DNA of 32,166 nucleotides from Candidatus Nealsoniibacteriota bacterium (GCA_003557645.1 PWNV01000016.1:1-32166), one strand, 5' to 3'. Numbered from the stretch's first letter, positions 7,224 through 15,613 are shown. Made by a program: numbers and translations. Notes: generated by a model from the sequence alone, not told the origin.

Positions 7224-7619
7224 TTAAACTAAGTAAGCGAAAATTCCATTTTCTTTTGCAAGTCTTGCAACTCGCTTATTATTATCGAAAAGGAACTTTC
7301 CTTTGTGTTTCTTTATTATGTCAATTTTTCTTTTTTCTGATCCTTCTCCTGGATTGACAAAAAAAATCTTGTTATAAGGAACATTTTTTTCTCTCAAAAA
7401 TTCTCGAGTTAATTCTTCTATCTCTTCTGATCTAGCAGTTACAATATTTACCTCTTCTCCTCCCTCACGGAGAGAGTGCATAAAATCTACAGTCCATCTT
7501 GTTTTTGGTTTATAGATTTTAAAAACTATCCACTGTAATTTCCAGGGGATTTTTTTATTGGAAAGACCATAACCACCAGCAACTGTTATTGTGCCATCTA
7601 TGTCGAACCACCACGACAT
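7224..7619 (-). CDS. Small HAD-superfamily phosphatase (5'-nucleotidase-like)
   Basis: This is a 131-residue HAD hydrolase. Motif I is FDIDGTIT (nucleophile Asp plus acid/base Asp), motif II is IVTARS, the lysine of motif III lies near KRKIDIIKK, and motif IV is reduced to FDNN. It has no large cap domain, as in small NT5C/YqfW-type nucleotidases. Substrate is unknown; a (deoxy)nucleoside monophosphate or phospho-sugar is possible. The gene has its own promoter and terminator. A G-rich SD-like run (AAGGGGG) lies 7 nt before the ATG, one of the few in the window. Confidence 0.75.
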   Translation of the reverse strand: MSWWFDIDGTITVAGGYGLSNKKIPWKLQWIVFKIYKPKTRWTVDFMHSLREGGEEVNIVTARSEEIEELTREFLREKNVPYNKIFFVNPGEGSEKRKIDIIKKHKGKFLFDNNKRVARLAKENGIFAYLV

Positions 7620-7639
7620 AACAACACCCCCTTTTCTTA

Positions 7640-7667
7640 TTTATACAACACTTTAATTTTATGTCAA
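7640..7667 (-). promoter_or_regulatory. Promoter of the HAD phosphatase gene
   Basis: On the minus strand, perfect TTGACA (plus 7662-7667), a 16-bp spacer and TATAAA (plus 7640-7645). The predicted +1 is near 7633, giving a leader of about 14 nt that contains the GGGGG run. Confidence 0.75.
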
Positions 7668-7672
7668 GTAGT

Positions 7673-7701
7673 TTGCTGTATTATTTCTTTTTTGGTAGAA
7701 T
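7673..7701 (+). promoter_or_regulatory. Probable promoter of the first glutaredoxin gene
   Basis: TTGCTG (7673-7678), a 17-bp spacer and TAGAAT (7696-7701). The predicted +1 is near 7708, and the roughly 23-nt leader is AT-rich with no SD. Confidence 0.55.
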
Positions 7702-7730
7702 GACAAGGCATCAATTATTTATTTTTCACA

Positions 7731-7979
7731 ATGAAAGAAGTTGTAATTTATACTAAAGATTTTTGCTTGTGGTGCACAACGGCAAAAGCTTTTTTTAATA
7801 AAAACAGAATATTATTTAAAGAAAAAAATATTAAGAACAAGGAATATAAAAAAGAACTCTTAGAAAAAACAAGAAAAGCATACGTTCCTTTAATTGATAT
7901 AAATGGAGAAATTATAAGTGGATATGATCGTGAAAAATTAAGCAAAGTTTTTCGCATAGAAAAAGAAAATAAAAAATAA
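7731..7979 (+). CDS. Glutaredoxin-like thiol oxidoreductase
   Basis: This 82-residue thioredoxin-fold protein has the dithiol motif CLWC at residues 12-15 after a beta strand (VVIYTKDF), the cis-Pro segment YVPLIDING and the C-terminal GYDREKL helix typical of glutaredoxin/NrdH. It probably reduces protein disulfides or supplies electrons to a reductase. A second glutaredoxin with CTYC is encoded at 14380, and a thioredoxin reductase at 11025 could recharge either. It is probably monocistronic; the ftsZ promoter follows directly. Confidence 0.85.
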   Translation: MKEVVIYTKDFCLWCTTAKAFFNKNRILFKEKNIKNKEYKKELLEKTRKAYVPLIDINGEIISGYDREKLSKVFRIEKENKK

Positions 7980-7989
7980 TTACAAACAT

Positions 7990-8018
7990 TTGACGACGCA
8001 TTATTAACCTTGTAAAAT
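7990..8018 (+). promoter_or_regulatory. ftsZ operon promoter predicted to give a leaderless mRNA
   Basis: TTGACG (7990-7995), a 17-bp spacer and TAAAAT (8013-8018). Seven nucleotides beyond the -10 is position 8025, exactly the A of the ftsZ ATG. There is no room for an SD. Confidence 0.78.
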
Positions 8019-8024
8019 TAAACC

Positions 8025-9317
8025 ATGACCAAGAAAGAAAAAACAACTGCAAAGAAAAAAGACGTAGCGGAAGAGGACTCAATCCGTGAAATAAAGGTAA
8101 GGGTTGTGGGAGTAGGAGGGGGAGGAGGTTCGATTATCAGTGGCATTTCATCTGACTTAAAAAGAGTTCTTTTTGCTGCTGCAAACACTGATTTACGGGC
8201 GCTAGAAGAGGTTACGAAAAGAAAAAAAATTAAGGGATTTAATTTTGGCAAGAAGGTGACAGGGGGACTTGGAACGGGAATGAACGTTGAGCTTGGAGAG
8301 AAAGCTGCAAAAGAAGAATATGAGGAGATAAAGGAACTTTTTAGAGGGCAGGATATTGTAATCTTAGTTGTTTCCCTTGGAGGAGGGGCCGGCTCTGGAG
8401 CTCTTCCTGTTTTTGCTGCAGCAGCTCGCGAAATGGGAGTAATTACTTATGGCTTTTTTACTCTTCCCTTTCTTTTTGAAGGAGAGAAGAAGATGAAAAT
8501 AGCCAAAAGTGCAATTAAAAAGGCGATGCCTCATCTGAATGCAGTTACGATTTTGCCAAACGAAAAAATATTTGAAATTGTTGATAAAAATACACCGTTG
8601 AAGAAAGCCTTGTCTGTAATGAATGAAAATCTTGCTCAAGACCTTGAAGGCCTTGTAGAGACTATTTATGAAACTGGCCTAATCAATATTGATTTTGCTG
8701 ATGTGCGTGCTGTTTTAGAGAATCGAAAAGGAGCGCGCAAACTTACCTATCTTAATACAATTGAGGCCAACTTAGAGGAAGGTTCTCAGGAGATCGTCAG
8801 GAAGGCCGTTTCAAATTCGCTCTACTCTTATGATATTAGCAGTTCTCGCGGTGTGCTTTTTAACATTACGGGAGGAAAGGACATAGGTCTTGCGGATATT
8901 TCTGCAATAGCTGAAAATATTGCTCATTACACAGATGGAAAAGCAAAAATTATTGTTGGAATAATACAAAAACAAAGATATCGAGATAAGATTAAGATAG
9001 TTCTTCTTGCGACTGGTTGTGGAGAGGAATATCTTCAGAAAGAAATAGGAGTTGAAGGAGAAAAGAGAAAACCAGAAAAAAAGAAAGTAGAGAAACCTAA
9101 AAAAGCGTCGCCAAAAAAGAAGTCAAACAAAAGAAAGAAAACAAGCAAGAAAGAGAAAACAGACAAAGAAAAGAAGATTGTTATCTCTTATGATAAAAAT
9201 ATCATTCCTCCGGAAAAACAAAAAAAACCGCAAAGCCAAGAGGAGGAAGAGATAATAAAAGAAGAGGAGAAATGGGATGAGCCAACCTTTTTAAGAAGAA
9301 TTAATGACGATGATTAA
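8025..9317 (+). CDS. ftsZ: Divergent FtsZ cell-division GTPase
   Basis: This is the tubulin-like protein that forms the division ring. Nucleotide-binding features: VVGVGGGGGSIIS, AANTDLRALEE, GLGTGMN and the tubulin signature in the form GGGAGSGALP, where the usual GGGTGTG Thr is Ala. The T7 synergy loop is intact (NIDFADVRAVLEN). The globular domain ends near residue 340, followed by a roughly 70-residue Lys/Glu-rich linker and a conserved C-terminal peptide, WDEPTFLRRI, the docking site for FtsZ partners. An N-terminal Lys-rich tail of about 20 residues precedes the core. It is the first gene of a 16-gene same-strand run and overlaps the GalU-like gene by 14 nt. The changed signature motif could affect GTP hydrolysis. 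Confidence 0.92.
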   Translation: MTKKEKTTAKKKDVAEEDSIREIKVRVVGVGGGGGSIISGISSDLKRVLFAAANTDLRALEEVTKRKKIKGFNFGKKVTGGLGTGMNVELGEKAAKEEYEEIKELFRGQDIVILVVSLGGGAGSGALPVFAAAAREMGVITYGFFTLPFLFEGEKKMKIAKSAIKKAMPHLNAVTILPNEKIFEIVDKNTPLKKALSVMNENLAQDLEGLVETIYETGLINIDFADVRAVLENRKGARKLTYLNTIEANLEEGSQEIVRKAVSNSLYSYDISSSRGVLFNITGGKDIGLADISAIAENIAHYTDGKAKIIVGIIQKQRYRDKIKIVLLATGCGEEYLQKEIGVEGEKRKPEKKKVEKPKKASPKKKSNKRKKTSKKEKTDKEKKIVISYDKNIIPPEKQKKPQSQEEEEIIKEEEKWDEPTFLRRINDDD

Positions 9318-10140
9318 GAAATTAAAAAAAGTTGTAATCCCTATCACAGAAGCAAGTGAAAGCTTGTTTCCTTTTAGTAGGTCTGTTCCACGAGAGCTTC
9401 TTCCTGTAGGGGATTATCCGTTAATTCAACATATTGTTGATGAGGCAGTAGAGAGTGATGCAGATGAAATAGTTTTTGTTCTCCCTTCTTCTGGCAAGGT
9501 AGTCGTTAACCACTTTAAAGATATTGATAAAGTTTCTGATAAGGAAAAAGGGTTTAAGGATCGTTACTCTCCAATTTCTTTTTCTTATCTTCTTCAGAAA
9601 AAAAAGACTGAAAGTGGTTATACAATCTCTAAAACTGAAAAGAAAATGGAAGGAGAGCCGTTTGCAGTTTCTTTCCCTGATACAATTTTTTACGGGAAAA
9701 AACCTGGGATTGATCAGCTTTTTAGTGCTTATCGTACTTCGGAAAAGCCAGTAGTAGCACTGAAAGAGGTTGACGACAAGGAGGTTGCCTCCTCTTTAAT
9801 TGTTGAGACGGAAAAAATAGCAAATCGTCTTTACAAAATTAGAAAAATCCATAACTGTCCTAGCCCCGAAGAAACAAGCTCTAGACTGGCCCTTGCAGGA
9901 AGATATATCCTCACATCTCTTGTCTTTGATCATCTCAAGAAGATGAGAGAAGATGCAAAAATTGCTGATGCATTAAATAGCATTATTAGTAGTGGAAAAA
10001 TTGTGTACGGCAATCAATTGGACGGAAGTTGGTTTTCTTGCAATGATGTTCCCTCCTATCTAAAAACCAATGCTTTTTTTATGGCTGAAAATTCATATTT
10101 TTCAAATGATCTAAAAAAATATTTTAAGGAAATATTATGA
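9304..10140 (+). CDS. GalU-like nucleotidyltransferase with a degenerate nucleotide-binding loop
   Basis: The overall frame is that of UTP-glucose-1-phosphate uridylyltransferase: KKVVIPITEASESLFPFS aligns with the GalU start, followed by RELLPVGDYPLIQHIVDEAV (GalU: KEMLPIVDKPLIQYVVEEA) and EIVFVLPSSG. The glycine-rich GxGTR nucleotide loop is replaced by TEASESLF, so normal nucleotidyl transfer is doubtful. The FPDTIFYG segment keeps the Asp of the metal site. At 278 aa it is slightly shorter than GalU. It starts inside ftsZ and ends in an ATGA overlap with the next gene. It could be an inactive sugar-nucleotide sensor tied to division, or an enzyme with an altered loop. Confidence 0.7.
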   Translation: MTMIKKLKKVVIPITEASESLFPFSRSVPRELLPVGDYPLIQHIVDEAVESDADEIVFVLPSSGKVVVNHFKDIDKVSDKEKGFKDRYSPISFSYLLQKKKTESGYTISKTEKKMEGEPFAVSFPDTIFYGKKPGIDQLFSAYRTSEKPVVALKEVDDKEVASSLIVETEKIANRLYKIRKIHNCPSPEETSSRLALAGRYILTSLVFDHLKKMREDAKIADALNSIISSGKIVYGNQLDGSWFSCNDVPSYLKTNAFFMAENSYFSNDLKKYFKEIL

Positions 10141-11000
10141 AGAAAATAAACTCAAATTTACTGCGCGAAATTTATAAAAAAAGGGAGAGCAGTGCACGCA
10201 AATATGATCACGGGCTAGTTATCGTGATTGGCGGTTCTAAAGTTTATAGCGGATCACCAGCTCTTTCTGCTTTTTCCGCTTTTAGGGCTGGCGCAGACAT
10301 GGTCCAAATAATAGCCCCTCAGCGTGCGGCAGATATTGCTGCAGGATTTAGTCCTTCTTTAGTTGCGTTTCCGTTAGAAGGAGGTCATTTATCCACTGAT
10401 CATCTTTCTGATTTACTGGCCCTTACTCGCTCTGCAAAGACGGTGGCCAGAGGTAACGTTGCTGTGGTTATTGGAGGTGGGACAGGGAGAGACGAAGAGA
10501 CAAAAAAAGTAATCAGGGAGTACCTAAAGGAAGTAACTGTTCCAGTAGTAATTGATGCCGATGCAATATATGCGCTTGAAGATGAGAAAATAGATTTTAC
10601 TAATAAGAATTTTTTGATTACCCCTCATCTTCATGAGTTTTACGTTCTTACGGGGATCGATGTTGGTAAAACAAAAAAAGAGGATAGGGGAGAGGTGGTA
10701 AAGTTAAAGGCGAAGGAGCTTTCTTCCGTGATTCTACTTAAAGGAGAGTTAGACTTTATCTCTGATGGTGAAGAGATTGCAGTAAATGAAATTAGTGTAC
10801 CGTATCTAACTACTGGTGGTTGTGGAGATACTCTTGCTGGAATTTCTGCAGCACTTCTTGCAAGGGGAGTGGAAGGTTTTAAGGCAGCACAAGTAGCAGC
10901 CTTTATCAACGCTAAAGCTGGAAAATTGGCGGCTGATGAAAAAGGAGAATCGCTAATTGCAGTGGATCTTATTAATAAAATTGAAAAAATAATAAAATAG
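10137..11000 (+). CDS. nnrD: ADP/ATP-dependent NAD(P)H-hydrate dehydratase
   Basis: It repairs damaged NAD(P)HX back to NAD(P)H using ADP or ATP. The ribokinase-like fold is recognised by VIVIGGSKVYSGSPALSAF at the N-terminus, VVIDADAI, NFLITPHLHEF and the catalytic TTGGCGDTLAG (family consensus GGTGDxLAG). The 287-aa length matches the stand-alone dehydratase; the NnrE epimerase domain found in bifunctional versions is absent. The start overlaps the GalU-like stop (ATGA). Placement before a thioredoxin reductase and glycolytic genes suits a pyridine-nucleotide maintenance role; GAPDH can itself generate NADHX. Confidence 0.9.
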   Translation: MKKINSNLLREIYKKRESSARKYDHGLVIVIGGSKVYSGSPALSAFSAFRAGADMVQIIAPQRAADIAAGFSPSLVAFPLEGGHLSTDHLSDLLALTRSAKTVARGNVAVVIGGGTGRDEETKKVIREYLKEVTVPVVIDADAIYALEDEKIDFTNKNFLITPHLHEFYVLTGIDVGKTKKEDRGEVVKLKAKELSSVILLKGELDFISDGEEIAVNEISVPYLTTGGCGDTLAGISAALLARGVEGFKAAQVAAFINAKAGKLAADEKGESLIAVDLINKIEKIIK

Positions 11001-11024
11001 TAGCTCGTTTGCCACAAGTTTTCT

Positions 11025-11927
11025 ATGTATGATGTAATAATAATTGGTGGGGGACCAGCCGGCATAACAGCTGGAATTTATGGTGTTCGGAAAAATCTAA
11101 AAACACTTCTTATTACGAAAGATTTTGTTGGGCAGGCTGGAGGGGCTGGTGCGATTGAAAATTGGCCGGGAGAAAAAGAGATAAGAGGAATTAATTTGAT
11201 GCAGAAGTTTGAAGAACACCTTCGTCACTTTAATCCTGAGATAGTAGAGGGTGAGATAGTAAAGAACATTACAAAAGAAGGTGATGAATTTAAAGTATTT
11301 ACAGAAAAAAGAGAGGAGATAGCAAAGACAGTTATTGTTGCAACGGGTAGAAATCCTAGACCACTAAAAGTTCCAGGCGAAGAAAAATTGACAGGGAAAG
11401 GAGTTTCTTATTGCGTTACTTGCGATGGAGTGTTTTTCAAAAATAAGAAGGTTGTTGTTGCTGGCGGAGGAGATGCTGGGCTGATGGCTGCCTTAGAATT
11501 AAAAGAATATGTTGAGAAAGTTTATATTATCGAAGCGACTGATAATGTCTGTGCGGAGGAGATATCTCTAAAAAGAGCGGAGAAGGCGGAAAATATTGAA
11601 ATAATAACGAGTGCTCGGATTGAGGAGATTAAAGGGGATAATATGGTTGAAGCGGTTGTCTATAAAAAAGGAGGAGAAGTAAAAGAAATTAGCGTAGAAG
11701 GAGTTTTTGTGGCTATTGGATCTATTCCAACTACGAGCTTTTTAAATAATTTGGTAAATTTTAGCAAGAGGGGAGAGATTGAAATTGATTTTGAAACTAC
11801 AAAAACAAATACAGAGGGACTTTTTGCCGCTGGAGATGTTACTAAGGTAAGAGATAAGCAAATAGTTGTGGCTTGTGGCGAGGGCGTAAAAGCCCTGTTA
11901 TCAGCTTATAACTTCATAAAACAATGA
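11025..11927 (+). CDS. trxB: Thioredoxin reductase family flavoprotein
   Basis: It transfers electrons via FAD and a redox-active disulfide to thioredoxin or glutaredoxin-like proteins. FAD site: VIIIGGGPAGITAGIYG at the N-terminus and LFAAGDV near the C-terminus. The disulfide is CVTC (usual CATC) at about residue 135. The second dinucleotide site begins VVVAGGGDAGLMAALEL, but the NADPH-binding HRRxxxR motif is replaced by IEATDNVCAE. That pattern, with an acidic residue at the end of the second strand, fits NADH or another donor better than NADPH. The length (300 aa) is normal. It starts 24 nt after nnrD without an SD, and its TGA overlaps the eno ATG. Confidence 0.9.
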   Translation: MYDVIIIGGGPAGITAGIYGVRKNLKTLLITKDFVGQAGGAGAIENWPGEKEIRGINLMQKFEEHLRHFNPEIVEGEIVKNITKEGDEFKVFTEKREEIAKTVIVATGRNPRPLKVPGEEKLTGKGVSYCVTCDGVFFKNKKVVVAGGGDAGLMAALELKEYVEKVYIIEATDNVCAEEISLKRAEKAENIEIITSARIEEIKGDNMVEAVVYKKGGEVKEISVEGVFVAIGSIPTTSFLNNLVNFSKRGEIEIDFETTKTNTEGLFAAGDVTKVRDKQIVVACGEGVKALLSAYNFIKQ

Positions 11928-13126
11928 CGATAAGAAAATTAGAGGCGAGAGAAATCCTTGACTCCCGAGGAATTCCTACGGTAGAAGTTTCTCTTTACAC
12001 TGAAAGGGGAAAGTTTGTTTCTGCGGTGCCTTCAGGAGGCTCTACAGGAAGTTACGAAGCAAAAGAGCTTCGCGATGGTGGTAGTCGTTATATGGGTAAA
12101 GGAGTTAATAACGCAGTAAAAAACGTAAATGAAATTATTTTTCCCAAGATAAAGGGCAGAGAAGTTGATCCAAAAGAGATTGATGAAACTCTTTCGGCAA
12201 TTGATGGAACAGAAGACAAATCTAGCCTTGGTGCTAATGCAATTCTCGGAGTTTCGATGTCGGTTTATCGTGCCGCAGCAAAAAAAGTAGAACAACCTCT
12301 TTATGAATATATTTCTTCGTTTTCTTCTTCAACAAAATCAATACCACGACCGTGCTTTAATGTAATAAATGGCGGCGTTCATGCGGGAGGAAATTTATCT
12401 TTTCAAGAGTTTATGATTGTGCCTCAAGAGGATCTTTTTTCAGAGAATTTGCGTATCGCTACGGAAAGTTATCATGAACTTAAATCAAGTCTTAAAGATA
12501 GATATGGAGAGGGATCAATAAATGTCGGAGATGAGGGTGGATTTGTACCTGAAATTACAAGCTCAAAAGAGGCTCTTGCTTGCCTTGATCAGCTAAAAAA
12601 TAATTTGAAGATTTTCATAGATGCTGCAGCGTCGGAGTTTTTTGATGGTAAGGATTATAAAGTAGATGGAACGAAAAAAAACTTAGAGGAAATAGTCGAT
12701 CTTTATAAGGAGATCACAGAAGAGTTTAATGTTGTTGGTTTAGAGGATCCATTAAACGAAAATGACTTTCAAGGATGGGCAAAGCTAAGAAAAAAGCTAA
12801 GCAATGTTTTAATTATTGGGGATGATCTGCTTGTTACAAATCTTTCTCGCATTGAAAAAGCGCTTGAGGAGGATTCTTGCAACGCTGTAATTTTGAAAAT
12901 AAATCAAATTGGAAGTGTGACAGAAGCTATTGCTGCAGCTATGAAGGCTAAGAGTTTTGGGTGGAAAACTATCGTTTCGCATCGTTCCGGAGAGACTAGT
13001 GATAGCTTTATTGCTGATTTTGCAGTAGGGATAGGTGCTGACTATATTAAAGCAGGGGCGCCAGCAAGAGGAGAGCGTGTTGCCAAGTATAATAGGCTTT
13101 TAGAAATTGAAAAAGAGCTTATATGA
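11924..13126 (+). CDS. eno: Enolase
   Basis: It interconverts 2-phosphoglycerate and phosphoenolpyruvate. Features: AREILDSRGIPTVEV, VPSGGSTGSYEA (usual GAS), INGGVHAG (catalytic-loop His), GDEGGFVP, LEDPL, GDDL, the catalytic Lys in ILKINQIG, SHRSGET and KAGAPARGERVAKYNRLL. The length (400 aa) is slightly short but complete, and the metal ligands and catalytic Glu/Lys are present. It is sandwiched by ATGA overlaps with trxB and the phosphoglycerate mutase, giving tight coupling of consecutive steps. Confidence 0.97.
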   Translation: MTIRKLEAREILDSRGIPTVEVSLYTERGKFVSAVPSGGSTGSYEAKELRDGGSRYMGKGVNNAVKNVNEIIFPKIKGREVDPKEIDETLSAIDGTEDKSSLGANAILGVSMSVYRAAAKKVEQPLYEYISSFSSSTKSIPRPCFNVINGGVHAGGNLSFQEFMIVPQEDLFSENLRIATESYHELKSSLKDRYGEGSINVGDEGGFVPEITSSKEALACLDQLKNNLKIFIDAAASEFFDGKDYKVDGTKKNLEEIVDLYKEITEEFNVVGLEDPLNENDFQGWAKLRKKLSNVLIIGDDLLVTNLSRIEKALEEDSCNAVILKINQIGSVTEAIAAAMKAKSFGWKTIVSHRSGETSDSFIADFAVGIGADYIKAGAPARGERVAKYNRLLEIEKELI

Positions 13127-14322
13127 GCATTGGTAAAAAAATAATTTTTGTAGTTCTAGATGGTCTTGGTGACGAGAAGATACCGGGCCTTGGAAATAAA
13201 ACTCCCTTACAGGCTGCTCATACTCCTAATTTAGACAAGTGGGCAAAAAAGGGGAGATTAGGGCTTCTTCTTCCAGCCTTTAAAGGCAATCTTCCTACGT
13301 CTGAAGAAGGACATTTTTCGCTCTTTGGCTATGATCCGGTAGAGTATGGGATTTCTCGGGGAATCATTACTGCTAGTGGTTCAGGAATTAAAATCAAGAA
13401 GGGGGATGTTGCTTTGAGGGGAAATTTTGCCACGATTGAGGGTGATCGCGTCTTGAATCGAAGAGCTGGAAGAATCAAAACTCCGGGACCGCTCATTAAA
13501 GCAATTAATGGATTGGAAATAGATGGAGTTCGTTTTATAGTGAGATCAGCAAAAGAGCACAGGATTGGGATTGTTATGAGAGGGAAAGGACTTAGCCCGA
13601 AAATATCAAATAATGATACTCATTATGGAAAGGGAGCGAAAGCCATTGAAGGAGTTGAGCCCCTTGATAGCAGCAGGGAGGCCCGCTTCACAGCAGACGT
13701 TTTAAATAAGTTTTTTGTAAAAACACATCAAATATTAGAAAGTCACCAGGCAAACAAAAAGAGGAAATTTCCAGCAAACTATATCTTAACCAGGGGAGCT
13801 TCTGGGGTTGTTGATTTACCAACTTTTGAGGATAAATATGGGAGGAAAGCAGCCTGTCTTGCAGGAAAAATTTTATATAAACAGATCGGGAGAATGATAG
13901 GGATGGATGTCTTGGAGGTGAGAGGTGCTAACGGGACTCCGCAAACTAATCTTGAAGGTAAATTTAAAAAGGCTAGAGAAGCAATCTTTTCTGGATATGA
14001 TTTCGTCTTTGTGCACATAAAGGCAACTGACACTTTAAGTGAAGATGGTGATTTTCAAGGCAAAAAAGATTTTATTGAAAAGATTGATGAAAGTCTCATC
14101 GCCCTAGAAGAGTTTACCGATATTTTAGTTGTCACGGCTGATCACTCCACTTGTTCTTTGAGGGCAAGTCATTGCGCGGAAGACATCCCGCTTCTTATAA
14201 AGGGAATGGGAGTGGACCGAACTTCTCATTTTTCAGAAGAAGAGTGCAAGAAAGGGAATATAGGGAGAATTGATCAAAGGAATTTTTTGGAAAAGGTTAT
14301 TTTCAAAAAGCAGCTTGAATAA
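13123..14322 (+). CDS. apgM: Cofactor-independent phosphoglycerate mutase, archaeal (ApgM) type
   Basis: It interconverts 3- and 2-phosphoglycerate through a phospho-serine intermediate, with two metal ions. It belongs to the alkaline-phosphatase superfamily: FVVLDGLGD at the N-terminus, PTSEEGHFSLFGYDP carrying the catalytic Ser, RGNFAT, and the C-terminal VVTADHSTCS metal motif. The 399-aa length fits ApgM rather than the roughly 510-aa GpmI. The start overlaps the eno stop (ATGA). Together with enolase and PEP synthase it completes the 3-PG to pyruvate branch in this cluster. Confidence 0.92.
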   Translation: MSIGKKIIFVVLDGLGDEKIPGLGNKTPLQAAHTPNLDKWAKKGRLGLLLPAFKGNLPTSEEGHFSLFGYDPVEYGISRGIITASGSGIKIKKGDVALRGNFATIEGDRVLNRRAGRIKTPGPLIKAINGLEIDGVRFIVRSAKEHRIGIVMRGKGLSPKISNNDTHYGKGAKAIEGVEPLDSSREARFTADVLNKFFVKTHQILESHQANKKRKFPANYILTRGASGVVDLPTFEDKYGRKAACLAGKILYKQIGRMIGMDVLEVRGANGTPQTNLEGKFKKAREAIFSGYDFVFVHIKATDTLSEDGDFQGKKDFIEKIDESLIALEEFTDILVVTADHSTCSLRASHCAEDIPLLIKGMGVDRTSHFSEEECKKGNIGRIDQRNFLEKVIFKKQLE

Positions 14323-14379
14323 AGGATTCTTTTGTAATAAACTAAAAGTAATAGAGTAGTAATTAATAATATTAATATT

Positions 14380-14613
14380 ATGAAAAAAATAACTGTTTAC
14401 AGTACTCCGATGTGTACTTATTGTGTAATTTTAAAAAATTATTTAAAAGAAAAAAATATTGATTTTGAAGAAGTTGATGTAAGTCAAGACGAAGAGATGC
14501 AGAAAAAGATGATTGAAAAGTCAGGACAGATGAGTGTCCCTGTGACCGAAATAAATGGAGACATTATTGTGGGCTTTGATAAGGAAAAAATTGATGAGGC
14601 AATTGGATTATGA
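14380..14613 (+). CDS. Glutaredoxin (second copy)
   Basis: This 77-residue thioredoxin-fold protein has CTYC at residues 12-15, MSVPVTEING with the cis-Pro, and GFDKEKIDEAI at the C-terminus. It differs from the 7731 copy in the active-site dipeptide (TY against LW). It overlaps gap by an ATGA, so it is made together with GAPDH, whose catalytic Cys is oxidation-sensitive; a protective or reducing role is possible but inferred. The preceding 57-nt gap after apgM is the largest in the first half of the operon and is AT-rich with only weak promoter-like sequences. Confidence 0.88.
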   Translation: MKKITVYSTPMCTYCVILKNYLKEKNIDFEEVDVSQDEEMQKKMIEKSGQMSVPVTEINGDIIVGFDKEKIDEAIGL

Positions 14614-15602
14614 AGACAAAAATTGCAATCAATGGGTTTGGAAGAATAGGAAGGTCTGTGTTGAAAAATGCTCTAGCAAGTGAGGAGTTAGAGGTGGTGG
14701 CCATCAATGATTTAACTGATCCTAAAACACTTTTACATCTTTTTCAGTATGATTCTGTTTACGGTAAAAGTGAAGGTTTTTTAGAGGGAAATAGTCTAAA
14801 AATAAAGGGAAAAGAAATTGAGATATTTTCTGAAAAAGACCCTGAGACTCTTCCTTGGAGCAAGTTAGAGGTTGATGTAGTTCTCGAGTGTACGGGCATG
14901 TTCACAGAGTATGAAAGTGCATTAAAACATATCAATGCTGGAGCAAAGAAAGTAATCATTTCTGCTCCATCGAAGAACCCAGAAAAAATTCCTTCCCTAG
15001 TAATGGGAGTAAATGACAAGGCTTTTGATTTTAGTAAACATGAAATTATTGATATGGGGTCGTGTACTACTAACTGCCTTGCTCCAATTGTGAAGGCGCT
15101 ACACGACAGATTTGAAGTAAAGCAGGGATTTATGACTACAATACATAGCTATACGGCTGGACAAAATCTTCTTGATGGACCACACAAGGATTTGCGAAGA
15201 GCAAGAGCTGCGGCTTTAAATATAGTTCCTACAACAACGGGGGCGGCAAAGGCTCTAAAGAGAGTTATTCCTGAAATAGAAGATAGAATTGATGGAATTG
15301 CATTAAGGGTTCCTACTCCTACAGTATCGGTTCTGGATTTAACATGTATTTTAGGAAAAGAAATCAGCATTGAAGAACTCAACGGTGCGCTTCAAAGCTA
15401 TGCAAAGGAAAATAGTAGAATTCTAAAAGTAGAAGATGATCCTCTTGTCTCTTCTGACTATGTGGGCAGCACCTACTCTGCTGTTATCGATTCTGGAATG
15501 AGCAATACAGATGGGGGGCTAGTAAAAATTGTTGCGTGGTATGATAATGAATGGGCTTATGCACGTCGATTAAGTGAAGTTGCAAGTTTAATTTTTAAAT
15601 AA
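14610..15602 (+). CDS. gap: Glyceraldehyde-3-phosphate dehydrogenase (phosphorylating)
   Basis: It converts glyceraldehyde-3-phosphate, NAD+ and Pi to 1,3-bisphosphoglycerate and NADH. Features: INGFGRIGRSVLK, AINDL (Asp favouring NAD over NADP), the catalytic cysteine in GSCTTNCLAP, TTIHSYTAGQ with the catalytic His, RRARAAALNIVPTTTGAAKA and WYDNEWAYARR. The 330-aa length is typical. The start overlaps the glutaredoxin stop. No phosphoglycerate kinase lies in this window, so that step must be encoded elsewhere or be bypassed. Confidence 0.97.
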   Translation: MKTKIAINGFGRIGRSVLKNALASEELEVVAINDLTDPKTLLHLFQYDSVYGKSEGFLEGNSLKIKGKEIEIFSEKDPETLPWSKLEVDVVLECTGMFTEYESALKHINAGAKKVIISAPSKNPEKIPSLVMGVNDKAFDFSKHEIIDMGSCTTNCLAPIVKALHDRFEVKQGFMTTIHSYTAGQNLLDGPHKDLRRARAAALNIVPTTTGAAKALKRVIPEIEDRIDGIALRVPTPTVSVLDLTCILGKEISIEELNGALQSYAKENSRILKVEDDPLVSSDYVGSTYSAVIDSGMSNTDGGLVKIVAWYDNEWAYARRLSEVASLIFK

Positions 15603-15613
15603 GGAAACAACAT

